Source: Brevundimonas diminuta (lineage in GTDB: Bacteria; Pseudomonadota; Alphaproteobacteria; Caulobacterales; Caulobacteraceae). Taken from it: a stretch of 64,000 nt of DNA. The translations under genes were made by a program, and so were the position numbers. The stretch is from the NCBI RefSeq assembly GCF_022654015.1, contig NZ_CP073063.1, positions 1,860,001-1,924,000 of the forward strand. The letters run 5' to 3'. Positions 28,645-41,486 of this stretch are shown here, one piece after another (position 1 is the stretch's first letter; the number at the start of each line of letters is the position of its first letter). A model generated the notes under the pieces. That model saw only the letters and a list, made by a program, of their open reading frames with translations, was not told the DNA's origin and did not search any database.

Positions 28645-29420
28645 TGCTTCTCGCCATCGAGCAGGGCAACACCAATACGCTGTTCGCGGTCCACGACGGC
28701 ACGGATTGGATCGCCCAATGGCGCGCCGCGACCGAGGCCAGTCGCACGGCCGACGAATACGCCGTCTGGCTGAACCAGCTGATGGTGATGAAGGGACTCA
28801 AGTTCGACGCCCTCGGCGGCTGCATCATCTCCAGCGTCGTGCCGCAGTCGATCTTCAACCTGCGCAACCTGGCGCGGCGCTATCTGAACATCGAACCCCT
28901 GGTCATCGGCGAGAACGCCGAACTGGGCATCGAGGTGCGGATCGCCAAGCCCAGCGAGGCTGGCGCCGATCGGCTTGTGAACGCTGTGGGCGCCTCGCTG
29001 ACGTATCCCGGCGACCTTCTGTTGATCGACAGCGGCACGGCTACGACCTTTGACATCGTGTCGGGCGACGGCGCCTTCGAGGGCGGTCTTATCGCGCCCG
29101 GCATCAATCTGTCGCTTCAGGCCCTGCACGAAGCGGCGGCCAAACTGCCGCGCATCGCCATCCAGAAACCCGAGAACGTCATCGGCAAGGGCACGGTCGA
29201 GGCCATGCAGTCCGGCGTCTTCTGGGGCTATATCTCGTTGATCGAAGGCCTGATCGGACGCATCAAGGCGGAGTGGGGCAAGCCCATGACCGTCGTCGGC
29301 ACCGGCGGGGTCGCCAGCCTGTTCGAAGGCGCGACCGACAGCATCGATCACTTCGATCCCGACCTGACTATTCGCGGCCTCCTCGAAATCTGGCGTCGTA
29401 ACGCCCATTTGACTGATTGA
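28644..29420 (+). CDS. coaX: Type III pantothenate kinase
   Basis: A 258-residue kinase that phosphorylates pantothenate in the first step of coenzyme A synthesis. The ATP-binding motif is [14 protein letters not shown] (most homologues have Asp in the first position), and further signatures are [25 protein letters not shown] and [18 protein letters not shown]. The ATG overlaps the birA stop and rnj starts immediately after its stop. This birA-coaX-rnj order next to nuoN is typical of alphaproteobacteria. Confidence 0.94.
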   Translation: MLLAIEQGNTNTLFAVHDGTDWIAQWRAATEASRTADEYAVWLNQLMVMKGLKFDALGGCIISSVVPQSIFNLRNLARRYLNIEPLVIGENAELGIEVRIAKPSEAGADRLVNAVGASLTYPGDLLLIDSGTATTFDIVSGDGAFEGGLIAPGINLSLQALHEAAAKLPRIAIQKPENVIGKGTVEAMQSGVFWGYISLIEGLIGRIKAEWGKPMTVVGTGGVASLFEGATDSIDHFDPDLTIRGLLEIWRRNAHLTD

Positions 29421-31094
29421 ATGAAAAAGCAAACCCAAGACGAACTCGTTTTCCTGCCGCTGGGCGGCTCGGACGAGGTCGGTATGAACCTGAACGCCTA
29501 TGGCTTCGGCCCAGAGGCGAACCGTGAATGGCTGATCGTCGATGTCGGCGTCACCTTCGGCGACCTGTCCACGCCCGGCGTGGACGTGATCGTGCCCGAT
29601 CCCACCTTCCTGGAGGGTGAGACCATCAAGGGCATCGTGCTGACCCACGCGCACGAAGATCACATCGGGGCCCTGGGCTGGCTGTGGCCGCGCATCAAGG
29701 CGCCGATCTACGCCACGCCCTTCACCGCCTATTTGATCCGCGACAAGCTGCGCGAGCGCGGCATTTTGGACGAGGTTGAACTGATCGAGGTGCCGCTAGG
29801 CGGGACCGTCGATATCGGCACGTTCGGCGTGACCTTCGTCAACATGACCCACTCGATCGCCGAGCCCAGCGGCCTGGCCATCGATACGCCGCTGGGCATG
29901 GTGTTCCACACCGGCGACTGGAAGATCGACGACCAGCCGGTGATCGGAACCAAGACCGACGCCCCCGTCATCCGCGCCCTGGGCGACGAAGGCGTGCTGG
30001 CCATGGTCTGCGATTCGACCAATGTCTTCGTGCCGGGCGTCGCCGGGTCCGAGGGCGATGTCGCCGTCGCCATCTCCAAGCTGATCGCTAGCCTGAAGGG
30101 GCGCGTCGCGGTTGGCTGTTTCGCCTCCAACGTCGCCCGGATGGACAGTGTGATCCGCGCGGCCGAGGCTTGCGGGCGTCGCGTGGCTTTGGCCGGCCGG
30201 TCGATGCACCGGATCACGGCGGCGGCCAAACACGTCGGCATGCTGAAGGACGTGAAGCCCTTCCTGTCGGACGAAGAGGCCCGCGTCTGGCCCGCCGATG
30301 AAATCCTGTATCTGTGCACCGGCAGCCAGGGTGAGGCGAGGGCGGCCCTGTCGCGCGTCGCCGACGGCACGCATCCCGTCGTGAAACTGGGTCTGGGCGA
30401 CCACTGCATCTTCTCGTCGCGCCAGATCCCCGGCAACGAACTGGCGATCGGCAATCTGCAGGACCGGCTCGCGGACCGCGGCGTGCGCCTCTACACCGAG
30501 AAGGATCACCCCGGCATCCACGTCTCCGGCCACCCCTGCCGTGACGAGCTGAAGCAGATGTACGAATGGGCACGGCCGCAGATCGCGGTGCCGACCCATG
30601 GCGTGCGTCGCTTCCTGCTGGAACACGCCAACCTGGCCAAGGACATGGGCGTTCCCGAAACGGTGACGCCGCGCAACGGCGACATGGTCCGCCTGGCCCC
30701 TGGCCCGGCCAAGATCATTGACGAGGTGCCGAACGGTCGCCTGTACGTCGACGGCGGCATGCTGGTGACCGAGCAGGGTGAGGCTCTGAAGGAACGTCGT
30801 CACGCCTCGACCAACGGCGTGCTGATCGTCAGCTTCGCCCTGGACAAGCGCGGTCGCATCGCCAGCGACATCGACATCCGCAGCGTCGGCCTGCCCGGCG
30901 ACACCGCCACGCCGCTCGGTGATGCGCTGGACAAGCTGGCCGAGCGCGTCGAACAGGTGGTCAAGGGCCTGAAAGGCGATGCGCTGGATGACGAAATGGT
31001 CATCGAACAGGCCGTGGCCCGCGTGCTGAAAAAGGCCAGCCAGCAGATCTGGGATCGTCGTCCCATCGTCGAGACGGTCGTCCTGCGCGTCTGA
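29421..31094 (+). CDS. rnj: Ribonuclease J
   Basis: A 557-residue metallo-beta-lactamase/beta-CASP ribonuclease involved in 5' end decay and maturation of RNA. The zinc-binding motif THAHEDHIGALGWLW and the later HTGDWKID are present, followed by the beta-CASP domain (DSTNVFVPGVAGSEGDV, CTGSQGEARAALSRVA, then HVSGHPCRDELKQM and VPTHGVRRFL). The C-terminal domain ends VLRV. Full length. A large hairpin (31104-31140) follows ten bases after the stop. Confidence 0.94.
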   Translation: MKKQTQDELVFLPLGGSDEVGMNLNAYGFGPEANREWLIVDVGVTFGDLSTPGVDVIVPDPTFLEGETIKGIVLTHAHEDHIGALGWLWPRIKAPIYATPFTAYLIRDKLRERGILDEVELIEVPLGGTVDIGTFGVTFVNMTHSIAEPSGLAIDTPLGMVFHTGDWKIDDQPVIGTKTDAPVIRALGDEGVLAMVCDSTNVFVPGVAGSEGDVAVAISKLIASLKGRVAVGCFASNVARMDSVIRAAEACGRRVALAGRSMHRITAAAKHVGMLKDVKPFLSDEEARVWPADEILYLCTGSQGEARAALSRVADGTHPVVKLGLGDHCIFSSRQIPGNELAIGNLQDRLADRGVRLYTEKDHPGIHVSGHPCRDELKQMYEWARPQIAVPTHGVRRFLLEHANLAKDMGVPETVTPRNGDMVRLAPGPAKIIDEVPNGRLYVDGGMLVTEQGEALKERRHASTNGVLIVSFALDKRGRIASDIDIRSVGLPGDTATPLGDALDKLAERVEQVVKGLKGDALDDEMVIEQAVARVLKKASQQIWDRRPIVETVVLRV

Positions 31095-31103
31095 TGCAAC
31101 CTT

Positions 31104-31140
31104 GACCGTTCGGGCGCATTGGTCGTGCGCCTGAACGGTC
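31104..31140 (+). terminator. Hairpin after rnj, possible end of the nuo-rnj transcript
   Basis: GACCGTTC (31104-31111) and GGCGCA (31113-31118) pair with TGCGCC (31126-31131) and GAACGGTC (31133-31140), giving a 14-bp stem with one mismatch. There is no T-run, so termination may be inefficient or factor-dependent. Confidence 0.5.
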
Positions 31141-31150
31141 GGGGAAACGC

Positions 31151-32059
31151 ATGTCGAAAAAGCCTGCCCGTGCGCGCCGCCTGCTGGAGCGGATTCGGCA
31201 CGCGCGCCATCCTTTGCGTGGGTGGCGGCGATGGGCGGTGATTGCGGGGCAGGGGCTGGTTGGCTTCGTCGCCCTGTTCGCCGTGGTCAATCTGGTGCTC
31301 AGCCTGTCGACCTTCCGGGGCGAAGATCCCCTGGCGCGGACGGTTCACGAACTGCGCGTGCTGTGGTTCAGCCCGCCTGACGGTCAGCCGATGTCGCCGA
31401 CCGCCTTTCCGACCGTCTATGGTCGCGATCTCGGCCCGGCGCCCGACACCGCCGCCATCCATGCCTATCTGGAGCGCGAGGCAGAGGACGGCGTCTTTCT
31501 GCTCGACCACGTCATTGTCGATCGCATCCTGAAGCTGAATGGCCGGATCGATGCGCGCAGCGTGCCGTCGGGCGTCTATGTCGGCGCCCACGCTTTGGGA
31601 CCGGACGGGATGCCTTTGGTGCCAGTGACCAAGTTCATGGCGCAATATCTGCTGTTTCCGCGCCATGCCTATATTCTCGTCGTGCCTGAGAGCGGGCCGG
31701 CCATCGCCTTCTCCGCCAGTCAGAACGCCAAGTTCGGCATCGACATTCATCCCAAACGCCTATCGGCGGAGATCGCGCCGTTCGATCCGAACGCCTATGA
31801 CTTTCCAAGCTCGGGCGAGGCGCTGCACGAGATGACGCGCATCACCAATGACCCGGCGCAAGTGGCGACGGCCGTCGAAACGTTGAAGGGCGCCCAGGCG
31901 CGGCTTGCGCAGGAAGGTCTGACCTACGGCCTTCTGGCGCCCAACTCGAACACGGCGGTCGGCTGCGTGCTGCAAGGCGCCGGGGCGATCACGCAGCAGG
32001 CGCGCTCTTCGATCCTTCTGGCGCTACGGGCGCCGGGGTTTGGCGCATCATGCGAATAG
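31151..32059 (+). CDS. Unrecognised single-pass membrane-anchored protein
   Basis: 302 residues. A basic N-terminus (MSKKPARARRLLERIRHARH) precedes one membrane helix at about 28-50 (AVIAGQGLVGFVALFAVVNLVL), so the remaining 250 residues are probably periplasmic. They contain no motif that I recognise. A single cysteine pair (VGCVLQ and the C-terminal SCE) is present. The start has the context GGGGAAACGC ATG. It stands between the rnj hairpin and a DUF3088 gene and overlaps nothing. Function unknown. Confidence 0.7.
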   Translation: MSKKPARARRLLERIRHARHPLRGWRRWAVIAGQGLVGFVALFAVVNLVLSLSTFRGEDPLARTVHELRVLWFSPPDGQPMSPTAFPTVYGRDLGPAPDTAAIHAYLEREAEDGVFLLDHVIVDRILKLNGRIDARSVPSGVYVGAHALGPDGMPLVPVTKFMAQYLLFPRHAYILVVPESGPAIAFSASQNAKFGIDIHPKRLSAEIAPFDPNAYDFPSSGEALHEMTRITNDPAQVATAVETLKGAQARLAQEGLTYGLLAPNSNTAVGCVLQGAGAITQQARSSILLALRAPGFGASCE

Positions 32060-32099
32060 CGGTCGCGCCGACGGCCTCAACTCGGATATATCCACGCCC

Positions 32100-32438
32100 A
32101 TGACCGAGCGACTCTTCCTGCTGAACCCCGACTGGCACGACGACCAGGGCGGTCCGTGGTTCTGCCCGCCCGGGGCCTATATCGAGGGTGTCCTGGCCTT
32201 CTATCCGAAGCTTCGCGACGCGCTGGACGTCGTCTATCTGGACCATCCGCGCCCACGTCAGCCGGTCATCGACCAGGTCGGCGAGGCCCATCAGAGCTGC
32301 CCCATCCTGATCCTGGACGGCGAACTGGATTGGCCCGAGGCCGAGGTCAGCGAAACGACCGGCCGGCCATTTCTTCAGGATCACGCCATCGCTCCCTATC
32401 TGGCGGCCCGCTACGGCGTCGGCCGGCCCCATCCCTAG
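32100..32438 (+). CDS. DUF3088 family protein
   Basis: 112 residues (MTERLFLLNPDWHDDQGGPW, then FCPPGAYIEGVLAFYP and QSCPILILDGE). The pattern matches the DUF3088 family of small, thioredoxin-fold-like proteins of unknown function. One cysteine (FCPP) sits where a thioredoxin-like motif would be, but there is no CxxC. The ATG at 32100 is chosen; the frame is open further back to 32040, overlapping the preceding gene. Followed after nine bases by the DUF1467 gene. Confidence 0.65.
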   Translation: MTERLFLLNPDWHDDQGGPWFCPPGAYIEGVLAFYPKLRDALDVVYLDHPRPRQPVIDQVGEAHQSCPILILDGELDWPEAEVSETTGRPFLQDHAIAPYLAARYGVGRPHP

Positions 32439-32447
32439 AGGTCCGTC

Positions 32448-32714
32448 ATGCCCATCGGCGTCTTCACCATGGTCGGCATCTACATCATCGCCTGGTGGAC
32501 GGTGCTGTTCGCCGTGCTGCCGCTGGGCACGGCCAGCGAGACGCACGAGCCGCCGACCGACGGCTCACAATGGGGCGCGCCCAAGACGCCCAATCTGAAG
32601 AAGAAGTTCCTGACGACCACCTGGGTCTCGGCCTTGGTCTGGGTGTTCGTGATGGTGCTGATCTTCACGGGCTGGCTGCCCCTGCCGAACTTCGCCAGCG
32701 GCCCGGCTGTCTAA
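32448..32714 (+). CDS. DUF1467 family two-helix membrane protein
   Basis: 88 residues with two membrane helices (about 5-27 and 60-80) and a short loop containing the family landmark WGAPKTPNLKKKFLTTT. DUF1467 proteins are common in alphaproteobacteria, often near proS as here. Their function is unknown. Confidence 0.8.
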   Translation: MPIGVFTMVGIYIIAWWTVLFAVLPLGTASETHEPPTDGSQWGAPKTPNLKKKFLTTTWVSALVWVFVMVLIFTGWLPLPNFASGPAV

Positions 32715-32791
32715 ACGACGCATCGGCCTAGCTTTCGCCCCGTCCGAGCGGCTAAAGCCTTGTTCCGTCTCTACGCCTAGGATTCCCGACC

Positions 32792-34108
32792 ATGCGCCTG
32801 TCGCGCTTTTTCCTGCCCACGCTGAAGGAAGCTCCTTCGGACGCCCAGATCGTCTCGCACCAGCTGATGCTGCGCGCCGGCATGATCAAGCAGGAGGCCG
32901 CCGGTATCTACGCCTGGCTGCCGCTGGGTCTGAAGGTGCTGCGCAAGATCGAGCAGATCGTGCGCGAGGAGCAGATGCGGGCAGGGGCCGTCGAATTGCT
33001 GATGCCGACGCTGCAACTGGCCGACCTGTGGCGCGAGAGCGGCCGCTATGACGCCTACGGCCCCGAGATGCTCCGCATCACCGACCGGCATGAGCGCGAG
33101 CTGCTGTACGGACCGACCAACGAGGAGATGATCACCGACATCTTCCGGGCCTATGTGAAGTCCTACAAGTCGCTGCCGCTGAACCTGTTTCACATCCAGT
33201 GGAAGTTCCGCGACGAGCGCCGTCCGCGCTTTGGCGTGATGCGCGGCCGCGAGTTCCTGATGAAGGACGCCTATTCCTTCGACGTGGACGAGGCCGCGGC
33301 CCGCGTCGCCTACAACCGCATGTTCGTCGCCTATCTGAACACCTTCGCCCGCATGGGCTTGAAGGCCGTGCCGATGCGCGCCGACACCGGCCCCATCGGC
33401 GGCGATCTGAGCCACGAGTTCATCGTCCTGGCTGAAACCGGCGAGAGCGAGGTCTTCTGCGACCGCAAACTGGTCGAGATGCCCGCGCCCGGCGACGACT
33501 TCAGCCCGGAAGCCGTCCAGGCCGTCTTCGACGAACGCACCGCCCTCTACGCCGCCACCGAAGAGATGCACGATCCGTCGCAGTTCGAGGCCAAGACCGC
33601 CGAGGGCGACCGCCTGTCGGCGCGCGGCATCGAGATCGGCCACATCTTCTATTTCGGCACCAAATACTCCGCCCCGATGAAGGCCAAGGTCGCCGGGCCC
33701 GACGGTCAGGACACCGAGGTGCACATGGGCAGCTATGGCGTCGGCGTGTCGCGCCTGCTGGGGGCCATCATCGAAGCAAGCCACGACTCCGGCGGCATCA
33801 TCTGGCCCGACGCGGTCGCGCCGTTCGACGTGGTCGTGATCAATCTGCGCGCCAATGATGAGGCTGTCTCGGCCGCCTGCGAAGACGCGGTGGCCCAGCT
33901 TGAAAAGCTCGGCAAGGACGTCCTCTACGACGACACCGACGAACGTCCCGGCGGCAAGTTCGCAACCGCCGACCTGATCGGCGTGCCGTGGCAGCTGACC
34001 ATCGGTCCGAAGGGATTGGCGGACGGCGTGGTCGAACTGAAACGTCGCGCCACTGGCGAGAAGGTCTCCGTAACGCTCGCCGAAGCTATCGAAAGGCTGA
34101 CCGCTTGA
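32792..34108 (+). CDS. proS: Proline--tRNA ligase (short alphaproteobacterial type)
   Basis: A 438-residue class II aminoacyl-tRNA synthetase that charges tRNA-Pro. Signatures: [35 protein letters not shown] (motif 2 entry), [17 protein letters not shown], and motif 3 in [18 protein letters not shown]. The editing insertion domain of the long bacterial form is missing, as expected for the roughly 440-residue form in this group. Its TGA overlaps the TTG start of lolC. Confidence 0.95.
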   Translation: MRLSRFFLPTLKEAPSDAQIVSHQLMLRAGMIKQEAAGIYAWLPLGLKVLRKIEQIVREEQMRAGAVELLMPTLQLADLWRESGRYDAYGPEMLRITDRHERELLYGPTNEEMITDIFRAYVKSYKSLPLNLFHIQWKFRDERRPRFGVMRGREFLMKDAYSFDVDEAAARVAYNRMFVAYLNTFARMGLKAVPMRADTGPIGGDLSHEFIVLAETGESEVFCDRKLVEMPAPGDDFSPEAVQAVFDERTALYAATEEMHDPSQFEAKTAEGDRLSARGIEIGHIFYFGTKYSAPMKAKVAGPDGQDTEVHMGSYGVGVSRLLGAIIEASHDSGGIIWPDAVAPFDVVVINLRANDEAVSAACEDAVAQLEKLGKDVLYDDTDERPGGKFATADLIGVPWQLTIGPKGLADGVVELKRRATGEKVSVTLAEAIERLTA

Positions 34109-35391
34109 GCCTGCCGTCTCGTCCGTCCGGCGCCTTCTCCTCGTGGGAGATCGGCCTGGCCCTGCGCTACCTGCGCGCCAAGCGCAAGGAAGGCGGCGTC
34201 GCCACCATCGCGGTCATCAGCTTCATCGGCATCATGCTGGCCGTGGCCGTCCTGATTAGCGTGATGAGCATCATGTCAGGCTTCCGCAGCGAACTGCTGG
34301 GCCGCATGCTTGCGTTCAACGGCCACATGTATGTGCAGGGTCAGGTCCTGACCTCGCCGGATCGCGAAGCCGCGCTGAAACGCATCCAGGCCGTGCCCGG
34401 CGTCGCCAGCGCCAGTCCGCTGAACGAGGCGCAAAGCCTGATCCGCGTCGGCAGCTATACGACCGGCGCCATCGCCAAGGGCATCCGCCCTGAGGATCTG
34501 GCCAAGACCCAGTATGTCTTCGACAGCTTAAGCCCGCAGGAACGCGCCAGCTTCGGCAAGGGACCCTATGGCGGCGACCGCATTCTGGTCGGCGCGGCCC
34601 TGGCCAATTCCATGGGCCTGCGCGTCGGCGATCCGGTGACCCTGTATTCGCCGACCGGGGCCGACAGCGCCTTCGGCAACCTCGGCGGACTTGAGAAGAC
34701 CTATTTCGTCGGCGGCCTGTTCCGTTCGGGCGCCGCCGACTACGACCGCGCCTTCATCTTCATGCCGCTGGAGCAGCAGCAGCTCTTCTTCGGCAAGGAA
34801 GGGGTCTGGGATGCGATCGAGATCAAGGTCAACGATCCCGATCAGGTCGGCGCCCTGACCGCCGCCATCCGCGACGCGGCCGGTCCCGGCTCGGTCGTCA
34901 GCGACTGGCGCGAGCGGCTCGCCGCCTTCTACGGCGCGCTGAAGGTCGAACGCGTGGCCATGAGCATCATCCTGGGCCTAGTCGTCGCCATCGCCGCCAT
35001 GAACATCATCTCCGGCATCGTCATGCTGGTGAAAAACAAGGGCCGCGACATCGCCATCCTGCGCACCATCGGCGCCAGCCCCTCGGCGATCCTGCGCGTC
35101 TTCTTCATGGCCGGCGCCATGATCGGGGTCGCGGGCACCATCGCGGGGTTGATCCTGGGTCTGCTGTTCTGCTGGAACATCGGCTCGATCCAGCATTTCC
35201 TGGAGTTCGTGCTGCAGACCAAGCTCTTCGATTCCGACGTCTATATGCTGGACGCCATCCCGGCCCTGGTCGATCCGGTGGACGTGACGTGGGTGGCCTT
35301 CTGGTCCCTGTTGATGAGCTGTATCGCCAGCCTGCCGCCGTCTTGGAACGCGTCTCGCATCGATCCCGTGGAGGCGCTGCGCTATGAGTAA
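34105..35391 (+). CDS. lolC: Lipoprotein-releasing ABC transporter permease (LolC/LolE/LolF type)
   Basis: A 428-residue inner-membrane permease that extracts lipoproteins from the inner membrane for transfer to LolA. It has an N-terminal helix ([20 protein letters not shown]), a large periplasmic domain and three C-terminal helices (from [19 protein letters not shown]), with an FtsX-like end. The start is TTG at 34105 inside the proS stop; upstream frame back to 33988 is not coding. Only one permease gene precedes lolD, so the complex is probably a homodimer of this subunit, as described for LolF in alphaproteobacteria. Confidence 0.92.
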   Translation: MSLPSRPSGAFSSWEIGLALRYLRAKRKEGGVATIAVISFIGIMLAVAVLISVMSIMSGFRSELLGRMLAFNGHMYVQGQVLTSPDREAALKRIQAVPGVASASPLNEAQSLIRVGSYTTGAIAKGIRPEDLAKTQYVFDSLSPQERASFGKGPYGGDRILVGAALANSMGLRVGDPVTLYSPTGADSAFGNLGGLEKTYFVGGLFRSGAADYDRAFIFMPLEQQQLFFGKEGVWDAIEIKVNDPDQVGALTAAIRDAAGPGSVVSDWRERLAAFYGALKVERVAMSIILGLVVAIAAMNIISGIVMLVKNKGRDIAILRTIGASPSAILRVFFMAGAMIGVAGTIAGLILGLLFCWNIGSIQHFLEFVLQTKLFDSDVYMLDAIPALVDPVDVTWVAFWSLLMSCIASLPPSWNASRIDPVEALRYE

Positions 35392-36088
35392 GGCTCCCAT
35401 CCTTTCGGTGCGCGGCCTGACCCGCACCTACGACACCGCCCAAGGCGGTCTGACTGTGCTGAGGGGCGTCGATTTGGATGTCTATCCCGGCGAACTGGTC
35501 GGGCTGATCGGGCCGTCGGGCTCGGGCAAGTCGTCCCTGCTGCACGCCGCCGGCCTGTTGGAGAAACCCACCAGCGGCACGGTCGCCATCGACGGCGAAC
35601 AGGTCGGTGATCTGGACGAGCGCGCCCGCACGCGTCTGCGCCTAGGCCGGATCGGCTTCGTCTATCAATTTCACCACCTGCTGCCCGAGTTCGACGCGCG
35701 CGACAATGTCGCCCTGCCGATGCGGATCGCCGGGGTGGCCCAGGACGAGGCGCGCAAACGCGCCGAGGTCACGCTGACGGCCCTGGGGCTGGGCGAACGC
35801 CTGACGCACCAGCCGGCCCAGCTGTCCGGCGGTGAACAGCAGCGCGTCGCCATCGGCCGCGCGCTGGCCAACGGCCCTCGCCTGCTGCTGGCCGACGAGC
35901 CGACCGGCAATCTGGATCCGACCACCAGCCAGTCGGTGTTCGAATCCCTGCGCAACCTGGCCAAGACGACGGGCGTCGCCGCCCTGATCGCCACCCACAA
36001 TATGGAGTTGGCCGGCCATATGGACCGCGTCTTCGCCCTGAAGGACGGTCATTTGGAGCAGCGCGAGGCCCAGAGCCACGCCTACTGA
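35384..36088 (+). CDS. lolD: Lipoprotein-releasing ABC transporter ATP-binding protein
   Basis: A 234-residue ATPase partner of the permease. Walker A is GPSGSGKSS, the signature motif is QLSGGEQQRVAIGRALANGP and Walker B is LLLADEPTGNLD, with an H-loop in IATHNMELA. The ATG at 35384 lies eight bases inside the end of lolC, so the two are coupled. Ends convergently with msrA, 14 bases away. Confidence 0.95.
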   Translation: MSKAPILSVRGLTRTYDTAQGGLTVLRGVDLDVYPGELVGLIGPSGSGKSSLLHAAGLLEKPTSGTVAIDGEQVGDLDERARTRLRLGRIGFVYQFHHLLPEFDARDNVALPMRIAGVAQDEARKRAEVTLTALGLGERLTHQPAQLSGGEQQRVAIGRALANGPRLLLADEPTGNLDPTTSQSVFESLRNLAKTTGVAALIATHNMELAGHMDRVFALKDGHLEQREAQSHAY

Positions 36089-36102
36089 GTCATGCGTATC
36101 GC

Positions 36103-36726
36103 TCAGCTGACGGCGGCGTCGCCCCAGATCGCTCGCAGACGTTCGGGGCGGCGGCATCCGATCCGGTAAGCCTGATAGCTGGCGGCGTGGCGCTTGGCGT
36201 AGTTCTGATGCTCCTCGCCGGCTGGCCAGAACCGCTGGGCGCCGACGACTGGCGTCGTGAAGCTCTTTCTCAGCACCCGCATGGCCGCATCGCGCGAGGC
36301 GACGGCGTCCGCGCGTTGGGCCGCTGTTGCAAAGACGGCGGATCGATAGGACGGGCCCTGGTCGCAGAATTGACCATTAGGATCGGTCGGGTCGATGGTG
36401 CGCCAGTAGCGATCGACCAAGGTGCGATAGCTGACGACGCGCGGATCGAAGGTCACCTGCACCGCCTCCATATGGCCGGTGCCGCCGCGCACCACCTGCT
36501 CATAGGTCGGGTTGGCGGTATGGCCGCCGACAAAGCCGGACACGGCCGAGCGCACCCCCTGCACGTCGTCGAAGGCCTTCTCCTCCGACCAGAAGCAGCC
36601 GCCGGCGAAGATCGCGGTCTGAAACGCCGTCTGCGCCTCGGCCCGACGGGCCGAGGGCGCGCCGATCGCCAGCGCAGCGACGGTCAAGGATGCAACGGCG
36701 GCGAGGGCGGTCGTGCGAAGGGACAT
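36103..36726 (-). CDS. msrA: Exported peptide-methionine (S)-S-oxide reductase
   Basis: About 207 residues. A signal peptide (MSLRTTALAAVASLTVAALA) precedes the MsrA domain with the catalytic motif FAGGCFWSEEKAFDDVQGV, then SGFVGGHTANPTYEQV and the recycling region DQGPSYRSAVF. The resolving cysteine is probably in the C-terminal YRIGCRRPE. The ATG at 36726 is chosen because AGGAGA lies about nine bases upstream and it opens the signal peptide; the frame is open to 36768. It reduces oxidised methionine in periplasmic proteins. Confidence 0.92.
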   Translation of the reverse strand: MSLRTTALAAVASLTVAALAIGAPSARRAEAQTAFQTAIFAGGCFWSEEKAFDDVQGVRSAVSGFVGGHTANPTYEQVVRGGTGHMEAVQVTFDPRVVSYRTLVDRYWRTIDPTDPNGQFCDQGPSYRSAVFATAAQRADAVASRDAAMRVLRKSFTTPVVGAQRFWPAGEEHQNYAKRHAASYQAYRIGCRRPERLRAIWGDAAVS

Positions 36727-36788
36727 GGTCTCATCTCCTGTTGCAGTGACTACGACGGCGACGCGCAAACGGTTTCACTGAGAACGAC

Positions 36789-36817
36789 TTGACCGGAACA
36801 AAACGCCAACATAGAAC
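36789..36817 (+). promoter_or_regulatory. Promoter of the sidA-like gene
   Basis: TTGACC (36789-36794) and TAGAAC (36812-36817) are 17 bases apart. The -10 element overlaps the first half of the LexA box at 36814-36828, so LexA binding would block it. The transcript start would be near 36824, about 30 bases ahead of the small ORF. Confidence 0.6.
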
Positions 36818-36828
36818 ATTAGCAGAAC
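36814..36828. promoter_or_regulatory. Perfect LexA box (GAAC-N7-GAAC)
   Basis: GAAC-ATTAGCA-GAAC is an exact match to the alphaproteobacterial LexA operator. It lies 26 bases upstream of a 30-codon ORF and about 280 bases upstream of dnaE. Confidence 0.85.
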
Positions 36829-36854
36829 ATATCGGATGTCTCGGAGCCAAGGTC

Positions 36855-36947
36855 ATGCCGCGTTTGATGAGAGATATGCTGTCGCTGGCGTCGTGCGGCG
36901 GTTTCGTCTGGATGGTCTGGACCGTGGCGATCAGCGTCACCGCCTGA
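36855..36947 (+). CDS. sidA: SOS-controlled 30-residue membrane peptide, SidA-like
   Basis: A 30-codon ORF beginning MPRLMRDMLSLASCGGFVWM and ending in SVTA, too short for usual gene calling. It has a GGAG ribosome-binding site (36843-36846) eight bases ahead, and a promoter with a perfect LexA box. Residues of about 9-28 form one hydrophobic helix. Caulobacter SidA is a 29-residue SOS-induced inner-membrane peptide that inhibits division through FtsW/FtsN, and from memory its gene lies next to dnaE, as here. Length, membrane helix, operator and neighbour all agree. The sequence itself has not been aligned, so the name is probable rather than proven. Confidence 0.7.
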   Translation: MPRLMRDMLSLASCGGFVWMVWTVAISVTA

Positions 36948-37111
36948 GATCAGACGAATTAGACACTTTAGACGGTGTTTTTTCGAGGACCGTCCGAAGC
37001 CAGCGATCCACAGCCGATCCGTGGGGCGACCGGTTTGCAATGGCCGCGCGACGCCCGATATGAGACTCAGGATAGGGTAGGGCTCGGCAGCGGGTCAGGG
37101 TCGAAGAAGGC

Positions 37112-40576
<3,465 letters not shown>

Positions 40577-40663
40577 GCCTTCGCGGATATGGTCAAGCTT
40601 TTGATTTTCCGGAACCTCACGGACGCGTGATGGGTTTGGTCAGTCCATAGGGAGACTGTTCCA

Positions 40664-41260
40664 ATGAAATATCTCGCCATCGCCAGTGTCGCCTCGCTGG
40701 CCCTCCTCGCCGCCTGCAACCAAGGTGGCGACAGCGCCGCCCAGAACACCAGCGAAGCGGTCAACGCCACCCAGGACGCCACGTCCGGCGTCGTGGGCCA
40801 GACCTCGGCCATGACCATGGGCGCCAACACCGTCGACGGTTTCGTCACGGGTCTGGGCACCGGCAACATGTATGAGCTGGAAGCCGCCAAGATCGCCGCC
40901 GCCAAGTCCAAGAATGCCGACGTGAAGGCCCTGGCCGCCATGATCACCAAGGATCACACCGCCGCTGGCGAGAAGCTGGCCGCCGCCCAAGCGACCGCCG
41001 CGCCGAACGTCGCCATCCCCACGACGCTGGACGAACGCCGCAAGGGCCTCATCGACAATCTGAACGCTGCGACGCCGGACGACTTCGACAAGGTCTATCT
41101 GGACCAGCAGGTCGCCGCCCACAACGAGACGCTGACGCTGCTGAACGGCTTTGCCGACAACACCGAGGCGCCCGCTCTGGCCACTCTCGCGCGCGAGTTG
41201 GTGACGCCCGTCACCGCGCATCGCGACCGCGCGCGGACCCTGCTGGACGCGATGAAGTAA
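40664..41260 (+). CDS. DUF4142 lipoprotein
   Basis: 198 residues with a lipoprotein signal (MKYLAIASVASLALLAACNQ, lipobox LAAC) and good Shine-Dalgarno AGGGAG. After a Ser/Thr/Ala-rich linker the helical DUF4142 domain begins near residue 58 (VDGFVTGLGTGNMYELEAAK) and contains the family pattern DVKALAAMITKDHTAAGEKL. DUF4142 proteins are exported four-helix-bundle proteins of unknown function, often linked to stress. Followed by a clear terminator. Confidence 0.85.
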   Translation: MKYLAIASVASLALLAACNQGGDSAAQNTSEAVNATQDATSGVVGQTSAMTMGANTVDGFVTGLGTGNMYELEAAKIAAAKSKNADVKALAAMITKDHTAAGEKLAAAQATAAPNVAIPTTLDERRKGLIDNLNAATPDDFDKVYLDQQVAAHNETLTLLNGFADNTEAPALATLARELVTPVTAHRDRARTLLDAMK

Positions 41261-41283
41261 AGGCAGTCGTCGCGTTGCTGACC

Positions 41284-41312
41284 AAAGGCGGTCCCGAAAG
41301 GGGCCGCCTTTT
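41284..41312 (+). terminator. Intrinsic terminator after the DUF4142 gene
   Basis: AAAGGCGGTCCC (41284-41295) pairs with GGGGCCGCCTTT (41300-41311) around a GAAA tetraloop, ending in TTTT. A classical intrinsic terminator. Confidence 0.88.
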
Positions 41313-41486
41313 CGCATTTGCAGGGCTGCGCTTGCTATTGCGGCCCATCCGGCCTACATGGCCCCCGCATTTCGCAACGCGGGAGAGGCGCGCTTCGGGG
41401 AGACATCCCGATCCGCACCATTCCGAGGGTCTTTTAGACCTTTAATCCCCCGCGCCACGTTTGATCGGAAAAAGGACTGAACGATC

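Noticed and set aside
36836..37063. 75-codon frame overlapping the sidA-like gene
   Set aside because: Its ATG has no spaced ribosome-binding site, its product is hydrophilic without a motif, and the competing 30-codon frame has the better start context and a membrane helix.
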